A stretch of DNA of 64,000 nt from an uncultured Paraglaciecola sp. (GTDB lineage Bacteria > Pseudomonadota > Gammaproteobacteria > Enterobacterales > Alteromonadaceae): contig NZ_CAKZKO010000010.1 in the NCBI RefSeq assembly GCF_937123705.1, positions 1 through 64,000 on the forward strand, written 5' to 3'. Shown here in pieces: positions 16,571-27,068 of this stretch. Each line of letters opens with the position of its first letter. Position 1 is the first letter of the stretch. The position numbers and the translations under genes are program-made. The notes beneath the pieces were generated by a model. The model had not been told where the DNA came from. It searched no databases and saw only the letters and a program-made list of their open reading frames with translations.

Positions 16571-18624
16571 TCTGTACGTCACGCAATCACTCCAATGTAA
16601 TTAAAGGACTATTCCTAGCTATTGGAAGTGCGCTTTTTGCTGTTTCGAGCCTAGTAGCCGCAGCGGATTATTCTCCAAATTTCAAAAATACTGAAATCGG
16701 TGAATTTATCAATATAGTGGGTAAAAACTTAGAAAAGACCATTATTGTTGATCCTAATGTGCGGGGTAAAATAACTGTACGTAGCTATGATTTATTAAAC
16801 GAAGAGCAGTACTACCAGTTTTTCCTGAACGTGCTACAAGTTTACGGATATTCAGCAGTGACTATGCCTAGTGGTGTGATTAAGGTTATCCGTTCTAAAG
16901 ATGCTAAGGCCTCAAATATTCCAGTGGTTGAAGGTAATCCTTTTGACGGTGATGAGATGATCACCCGCGTGATGCCTGTGTATAACGTTCCAGTAAGAGA
17001 GCTTGCTCCTTTACTGCGTCAGCTTAACGACACAGCTGGTGGTGGAAATGTTGTTAGCCATGATGCCTCTAATGTGATGATGCTTACTGGCCGCGCCGCT
17101 GTGGTTAATCGTTTAGTAGAAATAATCGAACGGGTTGATAAGGCCGGTGACGAAGAAGTCGAAATCGTAAAATTAAAATTTGCATCAGCCACTGAACTGG
17201 TGCGAATTGTTGAAAGTATCAATAAATCTCAAGGTGGCAAAGCCAATGCGGCAGGTAAATCAGCCCCTAGAGTGGTTGCCGATGACAGAACCAACAGTGT
17301 TATTGTTAGCGGAGATATTAAGGCCCGTAAGCGTTTGGTTAATTTAATAGAGCGCATGGACTCTGAGCTAGAATCTAACGGTAATACCCGTGTTATCTTT
17401 TTGAATTATGCTAAATCAGAAGATTTAGTCAAAGTCTTGCAAGGGGTCAGTGCCAGCCTTGCAGCCGAAACGCAAGGTGCGGCTAAGAATCGTCAAACCA
17501 AAAGCCGTGATATCAGTATTGATGCTCATCAAGACTCAAACGCCTTAGTGATAACCGCAGAGCCCGATATGATGCGCTCACTCGAAGACGTGATCCGCAA
17601 GTTAGATGTGCGCCGCGCACAAGTACAAGTTGAAGCCATAGTGGTAGAAGTATTTGAAGGTGACGGCACAACCTTAGGGGTACAATGGGCCAACGAAAAA
17701 GGCGGTGGCACCCAGTTTACTAATGGTGTAGTAGGCATTGGTTCTCTTGCTGTTGGGGTTAATCAAGCAGAAGATAAAACCATTGTCGATACCATAACTA
17801 CCACGTCTAACGGTGACACTGTGGTAGTGCCAACCGAAAAAACTCAGCTTGGTGATTTAAGTACCCTTGGTGCTTTGTTAGGTGGTGTAAATGGCTTCTT
17901 ACTTGGAGGCGTGAAAGACGGTTGGGGTGCAGTACTACAAGCGGTCAGTACCGATACCAATTCCAATATTCTGGCTACGCCTCACCTAACGACTATGGAC
18001 AATGAGGAAGCCTTTTTCATTGTGGGTCAAGAAGTGCCTATTATCACGGGTTCTACCACAGGTTCGAGTAACTCAAATCCTTTTACCTCGGTTGAGCGTC
18101 AAGAAGTGGGTATCAAGTTAAAAGTCACACCACAAATTAATGAAGGTGACGCGGTACAGCTGTTGATAGAGCAAGAGGTATCGAGCGTCAGTGGTGCTAC
18201 CTCTGTGGATATTCTTATCAATAAGCGTGAAATAAAAACCTCTGTAATAGTCGATGATGGCGGCACTATTGTGCTGGGCGGATTGATTGATGAAGATGTG
18301 CAAGAAAGTGTTTCTAAAGTGCCATTATTAGGCGATATCCCACTCATAGGACACTTGTTTAAGTCCACCTCGACTAGCGTGCGAAAACGTAACCTGATGG
18401 TATTTATTCGCCCCACTATTATTCGTGATGGCGTGACCATGAATGAGATAAGTCAGAAAAAGTATCAATATATTCGTGCTGAACAGCTTAAGCGTCAGTC
18501 TCAAGGTATTCCCTTGATGCCTTTCTCTGAAGGGCCGTCTTTGCCAGAGTGGGATGAGTCTTTAAGCCTACCTCCTTCATTTGAAGATTATATCGAAAAA
18601 GAAAAGAAAGAAGGTAACGACTAG
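16567..18624 (+). CDS. gspD: Type II secretion system secretin GspD
   Basis: A 685-residue outer-membrane channel subunit. A signal peptide (about 1-33) is followed by N0 ([18 protein letters not shown]), N1-N3 repeats with the typical [12 protein letters not shown] segment, and the secretin C-domain ([45 protein letters not shown]). It oligomerises into the gated pore through which folded exoproteins leave the periplasm. No GspS pilotin or GspAB pair is encoded next to it, so its targeting partner must lie elsewhere or be dispensable. Confidence 0.97.
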   Translation: MICTSRNHSNVIKGLFLAIGSALFAVSSLVAAADYSPNFKNTEIGEFINIVGKNLEKTIIVDPNVRGKITVRSYDLLNEEQYYQFFLNVLQVYGYSAVTMPSGVIKVIRSKDAKASNIPVVEGNPFDGDEMITRVMPVYNVPVRELAPLLRQLNDTAGGGNVVSHDASNVMMLTGRAAVVNRLVEIIERVDKAGDEEVEIVKLKFASATELVRIVESINKSQGGKANAAGKSAPRVVADDRTNSVIVSGDIKARKRLVNLIERMDSELESNGNTRVIFLNYAKSEDLVKVLQGVSASLAAETQGAAKNRQTKSRDISIDAHQDSNALVITAEPDMMRSLEDVIRKLDVRRAQVQVEAIVVEVFEGDGTTLGVQWANEKGGGTQFTNGVVGIGSLAVGVNQAEDKTIVDTITTTSNGDTVVVPTEKTQLGDLSTLGALLGGVNGFLLGGVKDGWGAVLQAVSTDTNSNILATPHLTTMDNEEAFFIVGQEVPIITGSTTGSSNSNPFTSVERQEVGIKLKVTPQINEGDAVQLLIEQEVSSVSGATSVDILINKREIKTSVIVDDGGTIVLGGLIDEDVQESVSKVPLLGDIPLIGHLFKSTSTSVRKRNLMVFIRPTIIRDGVTMNEISQKKYQYIRAEQLKRQSQGIPLMPFSEGPSLPEWDESLSLPPSFEDYIEKEKKEGND

Positions 18625-18626
18625 TT

Positions 18627-20189
18627 ATGTCAGCTTCACAAATAAGCGTCGCAGAAGCTGAAGAACAGGCATTGCTTGAATCTGGCACCGATCTCGACAC
18701 TCCAGTCGATGAGCCTGAACACAAGCAACTTGCCTTTAGTTTTGCCAAGCGCCATCAAGTGCTGCTGGACACAGGTGTTACGCCGGCCATTTTGTATCAT
18801 ACCCAAGATACTGAATTTCAAGTGTTTGCTGAGGTTAGACGTTTCTTGGGAGCTGAATTTCAGCTACAAGAAATCGAGCTCGATAAGTTTGAGTCCATAT
18901 TAACCAATGCCTTTCAACGAGATTCATCGGCAGCCAAGCAATTAATGGAAGACATAGGCAACGAAAGTGACCTGTTTAGTCTTGCCGAAGAACTACCTGA
19001 TACCGAAGACTTGCTCGAAAGCGAAGACGACGCGCCTATTATCAAACTGATTAATGCCATGTTAGGTGAAGCCATCAAAGAAGGCGCATCTGATATTCAT
19101 ATCGAAACCTTTGAATCGCAGCTCTTGGTGCGTTTTAGAGTAGACGGCGTATTGCGAGAAATTTTACGTCCTAATCGTAAGATGGCCTCGATGTTGGTAT
19201 CTCGTATCAAAGTTATGTCGAAAATGGACATAGCAGAAAAACGGGTACCCCAAGATGGCCGTATTACTTTGCGAATAGCAGGTCGAGCGGTAGATGTAAG
19301 GGTATCGACTATGCCGTCGAGCCACGGTGAGCGGGTAGTATTACGTTTACTCGATAAAAACAACGTGCGCTTGAATCTTGTTGATTTAGGTATGACCAAA
19401 ACCAATCGGGGCTTCTTTTCCAGCTTAGTGCATAAACCCCATGGTATTATTTTGGTTACCGGCCCTACAGGTTCGGGTAAATCCACAACCTTGTACGCAG
19501 GTTTGAGCGAAATCAACTCTAAAGACCGCAATATTTTAACGGTTGAAGATCCCATCGAATTTGATTTGCAAGGTATAGGTCAAACCCAAGTAAACGACAA
19601 AGTTGATATGACCTTCGCCCGCGGCTTACGGGCTATATTACGTCAAGATCCTGATGTAGTGATGGTGGGTGAAATTCGAGATCTGGAAACAGCGCAAATC
19701 AGTGTGCAAGCCAGTTTAACCGGTCACCTAGTGATGTCTACCTTGCACACTAACACCGCCGCTGGAGCCATTACTCGCTTGGAAGATATGGGTATCGAAC
19801 CCTTTTTATTATCCTCAAGTTTATTAGCGGTATTATCGCAACGACTGGTGCGTACTTTGTGCCCAGACTGTAAAGTTCCGCATATACCAAGTGAACAAGA
19901 GTGCAGTATTTTAGGCATTAAGGCCGAAGATGTTGCAGATCATGCTATTCAGGCGCCAAAAGGTTGTGCCGCATGTAATCAAACGGGTTATCGTGGCAGA
20001 ACAGGTATTCACGAATTATTAGTGGTCGACGAAGGCATTCGAGAGCTTATCCATAATGGCCACGGCGAACAAGCCATCGAAAAGTATATTCGCCAAAACA
20101 CCCCGAGTATTCGAGATGATGGCTGTGACAAAGTGTTGTTGGGTCTCACTTCACTCGAAGAAGTGTTGCGAGTCACAAGGGAAGATTAA
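18627..20189 (+). CDS. gspE: Type II secretion system ATPase GspE
   Basis: A 520-residue cytoplasmic hexameric ATPase. It has an N-terminal GspL-binding domain, then the core with Walker [10 protein letters not shown] (about residue 279), an Asp box, Walker B-like region ([17 protein letters not shown]) and a His box ([11 protein letters not shown]). A four-cysteine zinc module (CPDC ... CAAC) lies near residue 420-450, as in classical GspE. It powers pseudopilus assembly. It begins two bases after the gspD stop and abuts gspF without a gap. Confidence 0.97.
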   Translation: MSASQISVAEAEEQALLESGTDLDTPVDEPEHKQLAFSFAKRHQVLLDTGVTPAILYHTQDTEFQVFAEVRRFLGAEFQLQEIELDKFESILTNAFQRDSSAAKQLMEDIGNESDLFSLAEELPDTEDLLESEDDAPIIKLINAMLGEAIKEGASDIHIETFESQLLVRFRVDGVLREILRPNRKMASMLVSRIKVMSKMDIAEKRVPQDGRITLRIAGRAVDVRVSTMPSSHGERVVLRLLDKNNVRLNLVDLGMTKTNRGFFSSLVHKPHGIILVTGPTGSGKSTTLYAGLSEINSKDRNILTVEDPIEFDLQGIGQTQVNDKVDMTFARGLRAILRQDPDVVMVGEIRDLETAQISVQASLTGHLVMSTLHTNTAAGAITRLEDMGIEPFLLSSSLLAVLSQRLVRTLCPDCKVPHIPSEQECSILGIKAEDVADHAIQAPKGCAACNQTGYRGRTGIHELLVVDEGIRELIHNGHGEQAIEKYIRQNTPSIRDDGCDKVLLGLTSLEEVLRVTRED

Positions 20190-21410
20190 ATGGCGGCTTA
20201 TGCATATCAGGCCATGGACAAAGGTGGCAAAAATAAAAACGGAGTGTTAGAGGGAGATAACCCTAGGCAAATACGTCAGCAATTGCGTGAGAAAGGGTTA
20301 ATACCCATGCAAGTTGACCAAGTGGCTGAAAAGGAACGGAAGTCTCAAGCCGGTTTTACCTTATTTAAAAACACCATATCTGCCGCCGATTTATCGCTGC
20401 TTACTCGGCAACTATCAACTCTAGTTGAAGCGTCATTACCTATTGAAGAGGCCTTGCTGGCGGTAGCCGAGCAATGCGAAAAACCGCGTCAAAAAAACAT
20501 GATGCGAGCGGTGCGTAGTAAGGTGGTGGAAGGCCATACGCTCGCCGATGCCATGGCAGAGTTTCCCCATGTATTTGATGATTTGTTTCGGGCAATGGTG
20601 GCGGCAGGTGAAAAATCTGGGCATCTGGATACCGTACTTAACCGTTTGGCCGATTACACCGAAAAGCGTCAGCAAACCAAAAGCCAAATTACCCAAGCTA
20701 TGGTTTACCCAAGCATTATGATGTTTTTTGCCTTTGCCATAGTGATATTACTACTGACTGTGGTGGTACCTAAAATTGTAGGGCAATTTCAAAATATGGG
20801 GCAGGAGTTGCCCACTATCACTCAAATATTAATTGATATGAGTGAGTTTTTACGAGCCTATGGTTTAGCCTTAGCCGTGGTAATAATGACTATTACAGTG
20901 ATAATCAATAGCATGCTACAAAAGCCTGCAATGAAAAAGCGCTATCACAAACTAATTCTAGACCTTCCCCTAATTGGTAAATTGTCCAAAGGCCTAAACA
21001 CCGCAAGGTTTGCCCGAACACTTAGTATTTTAACTTCAAGCTCAGTGCCACTATTGGAAAGTATGCGTATTGCCAGTGAAGTACTTGAGAATCTACAAAT
21101 AAGAGAAGCCGTTAAAACGGCCGCGGGATTTGTAAAAGAAGGCTCTAGTTTGCGAGCATCTCTGGAGCAAACTAAAATGTTCCCTCCTATGATGATGCAT
21201 ATGATTGCATCGGGCGAACGCAGTGGCGAATTACAACAAATGTTAGCCCGCGCCGCCGATAATCAGGACAGACAATTTGAATCTTTAGTGGGTATGTCGC
21301 TCAAAGTATTCGAACCCATTTTAATTGTGACTATGGCAAGTGTCGTACTCTTTATCGTTTTGGCGATCATACAACCTATTTTAGCTTTAAATTCTATGGT
21401 GAATATCTAA
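20190..21410 (+). CDS. gspF: Type II secretion system inner-membrane platform protein GspF
   Basis: A 406-residue polytopic protein with two homologous cytoplasmic helical domains (LLTRQLSTLVEASLPIEEAL at about 71-90; ARTLSILTSSSVPLLESM near 275) and three membrane segments (about 170, 225 and 375 onward). It couples the GspE motor to pseudopilin insertion. The ATG follows the gspE stop directly and the stop overlaps the gspG ATG by one base. Confidence 0.97.
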   Translation: MAAYAYQAMDKGGKNKNGVLEGDNPRQIRQQLREKGLIPMQVDQVAEKERKSQAGFTLFKNTISAADLSLLTRQLSTLVEASLPIEEALLAVAEQCEKPRQKNMMRAVRSKVVEGHTLADAMAEFPHVFDDLFRAMVAAGEKSGHLDTVLNRLADYTEKRQQTKSQITQAMVYPSIMMFFAFAIVILLLTVVVPKIVGQFQNMGQELPTITQILIDMSEFLRAYGLALAVVIMTITVIINSMLQKPAMKKRYHKLILDLPLIGKLSKGLNTARFARTLSILTSSSVPLLESMRIASEVLENLQIREAVKTAAGFVKEGSSLRASLEQTKMFPPMMMHMIASGERSGELQQMLARAADNQDRQFESLVGMSLKVFEPILIVTMASVVLFIVLAIIQPILALNSMVNI

Positions 21411-21856
21411 TGAAACAACAACATCCCTCTCGTAAAAATAGCGGCTTTACCCTTATTGAAGTTATGGTGGTATTACTGATTATTGGTATTATGGCGGGCA
21501 TGATTGCACCGCAAATTTTAGGTAATCAAGAAGAAGCCCAGCTTAAAACTGCGGCCATTGATATCCAAAGTTTAGAAAATGCCCTTACTCAATACAAATT
21601 AAGCAACAATGTGTTTCCAACCACAGAACAAGGTTTAGATGCCTTGGTAAACGAGCCGACAGTGGATCCTATCCCGCGCAACTACAGGCAAAATGGCTAC
21701 ATTACTCGACTACCGAACGATCCTTGGGACAACCCTTATCAGCTGCTTAATCCAGGTGAACAAGGTCAGATTGATATTTTTTCTAATGGCCCAGATGGCG
21801 AACCAGGCACCGAAGACGATATTGGTAATTGGAATATCAACGACTACTTAAACTAA
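21410..21856 (+). CDS. gspG: Major pseudopilin GspG
   Basis: A 148-residue pseudopilin. A short basic leader ends in SG before the mature FTLIEVMVVLLIIGIM, with the conserved Glu at +5, so cleavage and N-methylation by a prepilin peptidase are expected. That peptidase (GspO/PilD) is not encoded in this window. The C-terminal part has the calcium-site-like GPDGEPGTEDDIGNW typical of GspG. It forms the body of the pseudopilus. Confidence 0.97.
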   Translation: MKQQHPSRKNSGFTLIEVMVVLLIIGIMAGMIAPQILGNQEEAQLKTAAIDIQSLENALTQYKLSNNVFPTTEQGLDALVNEPTVDPIPRNYRQNGYITRLPNDPWDNPYQLLNPGEQGQIDIFSNGPDGEPGTEDDIGNWNINDYLN

Positions 21857-21878
21857 GTTGATTTGAACGCCACATAAG

Positions 21879-22505
21879 ATGAATACTCGTTACCCAGTCT
21901 TCTCCAAAAAAAGCGGTTTTACCTTGATTGAAATCATGGTGGTGCTGCTTATTATGGGATTGGCAACGGGGGCCGTAATGCTTAGTTATTCTGGGGAAAG
22001 CGGTCAAGATATCCTCAAAAAACAAAGTCAGCGTATCCAAGTGGTATTTAATATGGCATCGGACTATGCGGTATTAAACCAAAGGCAGCTGGGATTACGG
22101 GTCAATAAAGAAGACAACAGTTACTACTTTATGTACCTAGATGAAGAACAAGAATGGCAAAAGCTTGAATTAGATAATACCTATTCAGAACATCGCCTAC
22201 CGGAATATTTCAGCTTAGATCTAACTTTAACCGACCTTCCTTGGGAAACTGAAGAAAGCCTGTTCAGTAGCGATGCTTTTGATGAAGAATTGTCATTATC
22301 TTATGATCGCGTGGAAATAGGCAATGAGGAAGATAAAAAACTCGATCCACCGCAGATATTTATTTTTTCAAGTGGTGAAATCACGCCGTTTTCCATCACC
22401 TTAGCTTACGAGCCAGAGTTTAGTAACGATTTAGCATCCTATTACCGAGTCAACGGTCAAGACAGTACACCTTTAACGACTGAAGGGCCATTAGATGCGC
22501 CCTAG
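21879..22505 (+). CDS. gspH: Minor pseudopilin GspH
   Basis: A 208-residue minor pseudopilin with the processing site SG/FTLIEIMVVLLIMG and a hydrophobic helix. A beta-rich C-terminal domain contains PPQIFIFSSGEITPF, conserved in GspH. It probably sits near the pseudopilus tip. The end overlaps gspI by 11 bases. Confidence 0.94.
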   Translation: MNTRYPVFSKKSGFTLIEIMVVLLIMGLATGAVMLSYSGESGQDILKKQSQRIQVVFNMASDYAVLNQRQLGLRVNKEDNSYYFMYLDEEQEWQKLELDNTYSEHRLPEYFSLDLTLTDLPWETEESLFSSDAFDEELSLSYDRVEIGNEEDKKLDPPQIFIFSSGEITPFSITLAYEPEFSNDLASYYRVNGQDSTPLTTEGPLDAP

Positions 22506-22896
22506 CCAGCACTATTTCGCACATCCTCGCTATCTTCACGGAATGACCTTACTCGAGGTAATGGTCGCGCTATTTATTTTTGCGGTAACCGGTACCGCCA
22601 TTATGAAGTCGGCAAGCGAGCACTTAATTGGTGTAGGTCAAATTGAAGATATCACTTTTGCTACTTGGGTGGCTAATAACCGCCTTACCCAACTGCACAT
22701 TGATAACACCTGGCCGGTTAAAAATAAAAAAAAGGGTGAACAAGAAATGGCGGGCCGAAAATGGTATTGGCGGCAGCAAGTCACAAAAACCAGCGATAAT
22801 GATATGGTGCAAGTAGAAGTCTCTGTTGGATTAGATGAGCAACTACAAACAACAGTGACATCGGTCAGCACCTTTATTGCCAAGCAAGCAAAATAA
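22495..22896 (+). CDS. gspI: Minor pseudopilin GspI
   Basis: A 133-residue minor pseudopilin with G/MTLLEVMVALFIFAV and the NRLTQLHI segment conserved in GspI. GspI starts the tip complex with GspJ and GspK. It overlaps gspH by 11 bases and gspJ by one base. Confidence 0.95.
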   Translation: MRPSQHYFAHPRYLHGMTLLEVMVALFIFAVTGTAIMKSASEHLIGVGQIEDITFATWVANNRLTQLHIDNTWPVKNKKKGEQEMAGRKWYWRQQVTKTSDNDMVQVEVSVGLDEQLQTTVTSVSTFIAKQAK

Positions 22897-23528
22897 TGAA
22901 ACCTCAAACTACTACCCAAGGTCTTGGGTTTACCCTAATAGAAATACTAGTGGCTATGGCCATTTTTACTGTTATTGGGTTGGCCAGTACAGGGGTGCTT
23001 ACCTCGGTGATTAATAGTGATGAGTTATCAACCCAACGCTTTGCAAAATTGCAAGAATTACAGCGAGCCATGCTCACCCTAGAGCGAGATATTTCACAGA
23101 TTGTGCCGCGAGCAGCGCGCGTCAACAGCGAGCTGGTTAGCGCAGTGACCACTGGTGGTGTGGATGTACTCGATAGTGATGCCGATGGCCTTGGCTTTGT
23201 AAGGGGAGGTTGGCATAATCCACAAATGTTGCTACCCCGTAGTACCTTACAGGCTGTGGGTTATCGTGTGAAAGATGAGCAGCTGCAACGTTTGTATGGC
23301 AATTATGTCGACAACGTCATCGGCTACGAGCCTAAAGTAAAAATTCTATTGTCAGATATTAAAGATTTTCGCGTGAGCTTCTTAACCCAAGTTGAGCAAC
23401 TAGAAGAGCCTAAAAAGTGGCAAGATGAATACGCTAGTACCAAGTTGCCTATTGCCATTTCTGTCACTTTAGTCAGTCAAACTTTTGGTGAAATTCGCCG
23501 AGAATTTATGTTGGCAAACGGCGAATGA
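22896..23528 (+). CDS. gspJ: Minor pseudopilin GspJ
   Basis: A 210-residue minor pseudopilin with leader ending G/FTLIEILVAMAIFTVIG, then the LQRAMLTLERDISQIVPR and GGWHNP segments seen in GspJ. It belongs to the tip trimer with GspI and GspK. Four bases overlap gspK. Confidence 0.95.
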   Translation: MKPQTTTQGLGFTLIEILVAMAIFTVIGLASTGVLTSVINSDELSTQRFAKLQELQRAMLTLERDISQIVPRAARVNSELVSAVTTGGVDVLDSDADGLGFVRGGWHNPQMLLPRSTLQAVGYRVKDEQLQRLYGNYVDNVIGYEPKVKILLSDIKDFRVSFLTQVEQLEEPKKWQDEYASTKLPIAISVTLVSQTFGEIRREFMLANGE

Positions 23529-24538
23529 TGAATTCACAACGTAATCAACAAGGCGTGGCACTCATTATAGTGCTATTGATTGTGGCCATAGTTAGCGTGC
23601 TTGCCACCGAAATGGGTGGCCGTATGCAATTGCAAGTTAAACGCGCCTCTAATATAAAGGAAAATAACCAAGCTTACTGGTATGCCATGGGAGCAGAGCA
23701 GTATGCTCGAAAATCCTTAAAGCTATTAATTGATAATGACGGTGATGTAATCCATCTTGATCAGCAGTGGGATCAAGAATTTGCCTATCCTATTGAAGGT
23801 GGCGGAATTCAGGCGCAGTTAGTGGATATGCAAAGCTGTTTCAACTTGAATGCGTTGGTCGAACCAGATAGCCCTGCTCCAAGTGTCAATAACAACAATT
23901 CAAATAACAATGATCCTTTGTTACCCGCTCGCAAACTCGCCTTTAAGCGATTGTTAGATGAAGTGGAACCCGCGATCCCTGGGTATAATATTGATATACT
24001 CCGTGATTCCTTGGTTGACTGGTTAGATAACGACAGTAGAACAACAGATTATGGCGCTGAAGACAGTGAGTACGAAAGTCTACAGTTTCCCTATGTGGCC
24101 GCTAATAACTTTATGGTGCATAAATCCGAACTACGTTTAGTTAAAGGGGTAGAAGTACCCTGGTTAAACGAATTACTAAAATTAGTCTGTGTACTACCCA
24201 ATGACAGCTTATTTAAAATTAATATCAATACTGTGAGTGAAGAAAACGCAGCGGTTATTGCCGCCGCGACTGGACTAACACGTTCAGACGCAGAGTCAAT
24301 ATTGGCTAATCGTGGAGCTGAGGGTTACCAAAAAGTTGAAGAATTTTTAGATGATCCTAGTATCCAAGCATTAAAGCTTAAAAATGCGCAAAAAGACTGG
24401 TTTGATGTCAAAACATCACATTTTATTTTGCATACAAAGACCAAGTACAATGATGCAACTTTTGCGATGCAAACGTTGTTTAAAGTCGATTCCAATAAAA
24501 AAATCAGCATTATCCGACGTGAGTTTAGTGGTTTTTAG
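23525..24538 (+). CDS. gspK: Minor pseudopilin GspK
   Basis: A 337-residue minor pseudopilin, the largest as usual. It has QG/VALIIVLLIVAIVSVLATE; GspK lacks the Glu5 of the other pseudopilins, and here the fifth mature position is likewise not Glu. The inserted helical domain (SLVDWLDNDSRTTDYGAEDS) gives metal-binding-like acidic residues. It caps the pseudopilus. A Gln/Asn-rich linker (NNNNSNNND) lies near residue 122. Confidence 0.95.
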   Translation: MMNSQRNQQGVALIIVLLIVAIVSVLATEMGGRMQLQVKRASNIKENNQAYWYAMGAEQYARKSLKLLIDNDGDVIHLDQQWDQEFAYPIEGGGIQAQLVDMQSCFNLNALVEPDSPAPSVNNNNSNNNDPLLPARKLAFKRLLDEVEPAIPGYNIDILRDSLVDWLDNDSRTTDYGAEDSEYESLQFPYVAANNFMVHKSELRLVKGVEVPWLNELLKLVCVLPNDSLFKININTVSEENAAVIAAATGLTRSDAESILANRGAEGYQKVEEFLDDPSIQALKLKNAQKDWFDVKTSHFILHTKTKYNDATFAMQTLFKVDSNKKISIIRREFSGF

Positions 24539-24585
24539 TAGTTGAATTATTTAATCCATAACAAGCAACAAGGTACCTAAACCTT

Positions 24586-25794
24586 ATGGAACAGTTAGTA
24601 GTACGCCTAGGCGCCAATGCAGATGAAGCGATTCATTGGATAGTGTGGTCTAGTCAACAAGACGAAATTATTGCATCGGGCGAATTACCCGATGCAAAAC
24701 AATTAGTTACCTTAGCCGACAGAGCGGGTGGCAGGCCGATTTGTGCCTTAGTGCCTACCAGTGACATTTTGCTGAAATGGGTTGAGTTGCCTCCTAAAGC
24801 CGGGCGCAAAGCCTTAGCCGCTATTCCTTTTATGTTAGAAGAAGAAATAAGTGGTGATATTGCTCAGCAATTTTTCGCGCTAGGCCCCAAAGAAGGTAAT
24901 CTTCAAGCTGTTGCTATTGTGAACAAAGAAAAGTTACAAAGCTGGCTAACGATCATTGAGGATGCAGGCTTAGACTGTGATCAACTTATACCTGATGTTT
25001 TAGCCTTGCCTTTGGCTGATGAAGATTCTTGGTCTGTATTGGAGCTCGGGCAACAGCTCTTGGTGCGTAAAGACAATTGGGCAGGATTACAAGGTGAAAG
25101 AGATTGGCTGGTTCAAGCTATAGATCACCTGGCGCGCCAACATGTAAAACAACACGACCAAGCACTTGTAGTAAATGATTACTCTGGCTCAGACCTAGCA
25201 AGTATAAAAAATATCGATGTATCGGTACAGCCACTAGAATTGCCTATGAAAGTACTGGCGCAAGGTGTGAAATCTGCAAAATTTAACTTGCTACAAGGTA
25301 AGTATAAAGTCAGCAATAAGGTTGCAGGTGAATGGAAAAAGTGGCGTTTAGCCGCGATATTAGCCGTGATTGCATTATTTACTAGCTTGATTGATAAGAG
25401 CATAGAGCAAAACCGACTGCAAAATCAGCTGGTGGACTTAAAAGCTCAGGTTAAAAATGAATATAAACGAGCATTTCCTAATGCAGGTGCATACCGCGAC
25501 CTTAGGGCAACCATGACTAGGCAGATGAAAGCCTTAGATCAAAACGGTGCAAGTACATCAGTATTGGTGATGTTGAATCAACTTAAGCCCGCCTTTGCAG
25601 AGTCGAAGGTTAAACCTCAAACATTGCGTTTTGACAGTAAGCGAGCCGAATTACGGATTCAAGCCATGGCCACTAACTTTAATGCTTTAGATAAGTTTAA
25701 ACGTCAAGCTGAAGCCCAAGGGTTTACGGTAGATCAAGGTTCAATTAACCAAGAAGATAATCAAGTGATCGGCTCGTTGACGATCAGGAGTTAA
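24586..25794 (+). CDS. gspL: Type II secretion system protein GspL
   Basis: A 402-residue bitopic protein. A cytoplasmic actin-like domain (about 1-240, with LPPKAGRKALAAIPFMLEEE) binds GspE. A membrane span lies at about 252-270 (WRLAAILAVIALFTSLI), followed by a periplasmic ferredoxin-like domain. It anchors the ATPase to the inner membrane and pairs with GspM. It follows gspK after 47 bases, the largest gap in the operon. Confidence 0.95.
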   Translation: MEQLVVRLGANADEAIHWIVWSSQQDEIIASGELPDAKQLVTLADRAGGRPICALVPTSDILLKWVELPPKAGRKALAAIPFMLEEEISGDIAQQFFALGPKEGNLQAVAIVNKEKLQSWLTIIEDAGLDCDQLIPDVLALPLADEDSWSVLELGQQLLVRKDNWAGLQGERDWLVQAIDHLARQHVKQHDQALVVNDYSGSDLASIKNIDVSVQPLELPMKVLAQGVKSAKFNLLQGKYKVSNKVAGEWKKWRLAAILAVIALFTSLIDKSIEQNRLQNQLVDLKAQVKNEYKRAFPNAGAYRDLRATMTRQMKALDQNGASTSVLVMLNQLKPAFAESKVKPQTLRFDSKRAELRIQAMATNFNALDKFKRQAEAQGFTVDQGSINQEDNQVIGSLTIRS

Positions 25795-25795
25795 T

Positions 25796-26275
25796 ATGGA
25801 CAAACTAAAGAAAATGTTTTTAGAACTAAGTAGCCAAGAGCAACGTTTGATAATGTTGTCGGCGATTTTGGTGTTATTCGCAATTTTTTATTGGGGAATT
25901 TGGTCACCACTTAATGCCTCCCTTGAACGGGATAAAGTGGCTGTGAAAAATCAAACTGAATTGTTGGTCTGGGTCCAAAAAAATGCTAACCGAGCGATGC
26001 AGTTACGCAGTAGTGGCAACGCAAGTACGTCACTATCAGGCTCTTTGCCACAAGCGGTTAACCAATCGGCTAGTCGTATGAAAATTGCTATTTCAAGAAT
26101 GCAGCCTCAAGGGGATGAATTGCAAGTATGGATTGATCAAGCTCCCTTTAATGACTTGCTTAGTTGGTTGCAATCTTTAGAGAAGACAGGGGTGAGCATA
26201 TTAGATATCGACATTGCCGAATCTGATGTGCCGGGACAAGTTAAAATTCGTCGTTTAAAGCTAGGAAAATTATGA
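25796..26275 (+). CDS. gspM: Type II secretion system protein GspM
   Basis: A 159-residue protein with a cytoplasmic N-terminus (LSSQEQRLIMLSAILVL), one membrane span at about 17-37 and a periplasmic ferredoxin-like domain (INQ-type SASRMKIAISRMQPQ; FNDLLSWLQSLEKTGVSI). It partners GspL in the inner-membrane platform. It starts one base after the gspL stop and overlaps gspN by four bases. Confidence 0.94.
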   Translation: MDKLKKMFLELSSQEQRLIMLSAILVLFAIFYWGIWSPLNASLERDKVAVKNQTELLVWVQKNANRAMQLRSSGNASTSLSGSLPQAVNQSASRMKIAISRMQPQGDELQVWIDQAPFNDLLSWLQSLEKTGVSILDIDIAESDVPGQVKIRRLKLGKL

Positions 26276-27015
26276 AGTCAGCTTTGAAATGGAGCAGTTT
26301 AGGATTGTTAGTGTATGTTGTTTTTTTGATAGCAAAACTACCTGCTGTTCATGTGATATCAAATATTCAGCTACCAGCTGGGGTTAATGTCGGTGGAATC
26401 TCAGGTTCTATCTGGAATGGTCAAATGCAACGCGCTCAAGCCAATGGATTACCTATTAGTAATTTAAGTTGGCAGCTGTCGTTTTTTCCTTTGTTGATAG
26501 GAGAAGTCAGCGCCGACATTAAGGCCGGAAATGTAAGGGATATTGAACAAATATCAGCTAATGGACACGTCAGTGTTTCATCTCAAGGCATACAAGCAGA
26601 AGACGTTGTGGCTTACGTACCTACAGATTTAGTAGTAAGCATGTTAACACTGCCCGTACCCGTACAAGCTGGTGGACGTCTTAAAGTGCAACTTAATGAG
26701 TTAAGTTATAAGGCGGGTTGTCAAACTGCCTTAGGTAAAGGACAGTGGCTAAATGCCAATTATACTGGCACAGCTGGAACTATAGATTTAGGTAACTTTG
26801 ATGCCGATTTAGGTTGTCAAAAAGGTAATATCGTTGTCGATGTAAAGCAGCCTAATAGTTTTGGGTTAACTGCAAAAGCCTTGATACCAGCCAATCTGAA
26901 TTTTAAAGTTGAAGGACGCTTTAAGCCTAATGCTAACCTTCCCAAAGAAGTGCACCAAGCGGCGCAATTTTTTGGTAAAACCGACGCTAACGGCTATTAC
27001 CCAATTAAATTTTAA
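26272..27015 (+). CDS. gspN: Type II secretion system protein GspN
   Basis: A 247-residue protein with an N-terminal membrane anchor, followed by a beta-rich periplasmic part (GISGSIWNGQMQRAQANG; LSWQLSFFPLLIGEVSADI). GspN is an accessory component present in many but not all T2SS operons. It is the last gsp gene. The next gene, yrfG, converges with only 53 bases between. Confidence 0.93.
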   Translation: MKSALKWSSLGLLVYVVFLIAKLPAVHVISNIQLPAGVNVGGISGSIWNGQMQRAQANGLPISNLSWQLSFFPLLIGEVSADIKAGNVRDIEQISANGHVSVSSQGIQAEDVVAYVPTDLVVSMLTLPVPVQAGGRLKVQLNELSYKAGCQTALGKGQWLNANYTGTAGTIDLGNFDADLGCQKGNIVVDVKQPNSFGLTAKALIPANLNFKVEGRFKPNANLPKEVHQAAQFFGKTDANGYYPIKF

Positions 27016-27068
27016 TTAATCACCGTGAATTCTAGATAATCACTTTTGTTGGTTGGTTTTTTTATATT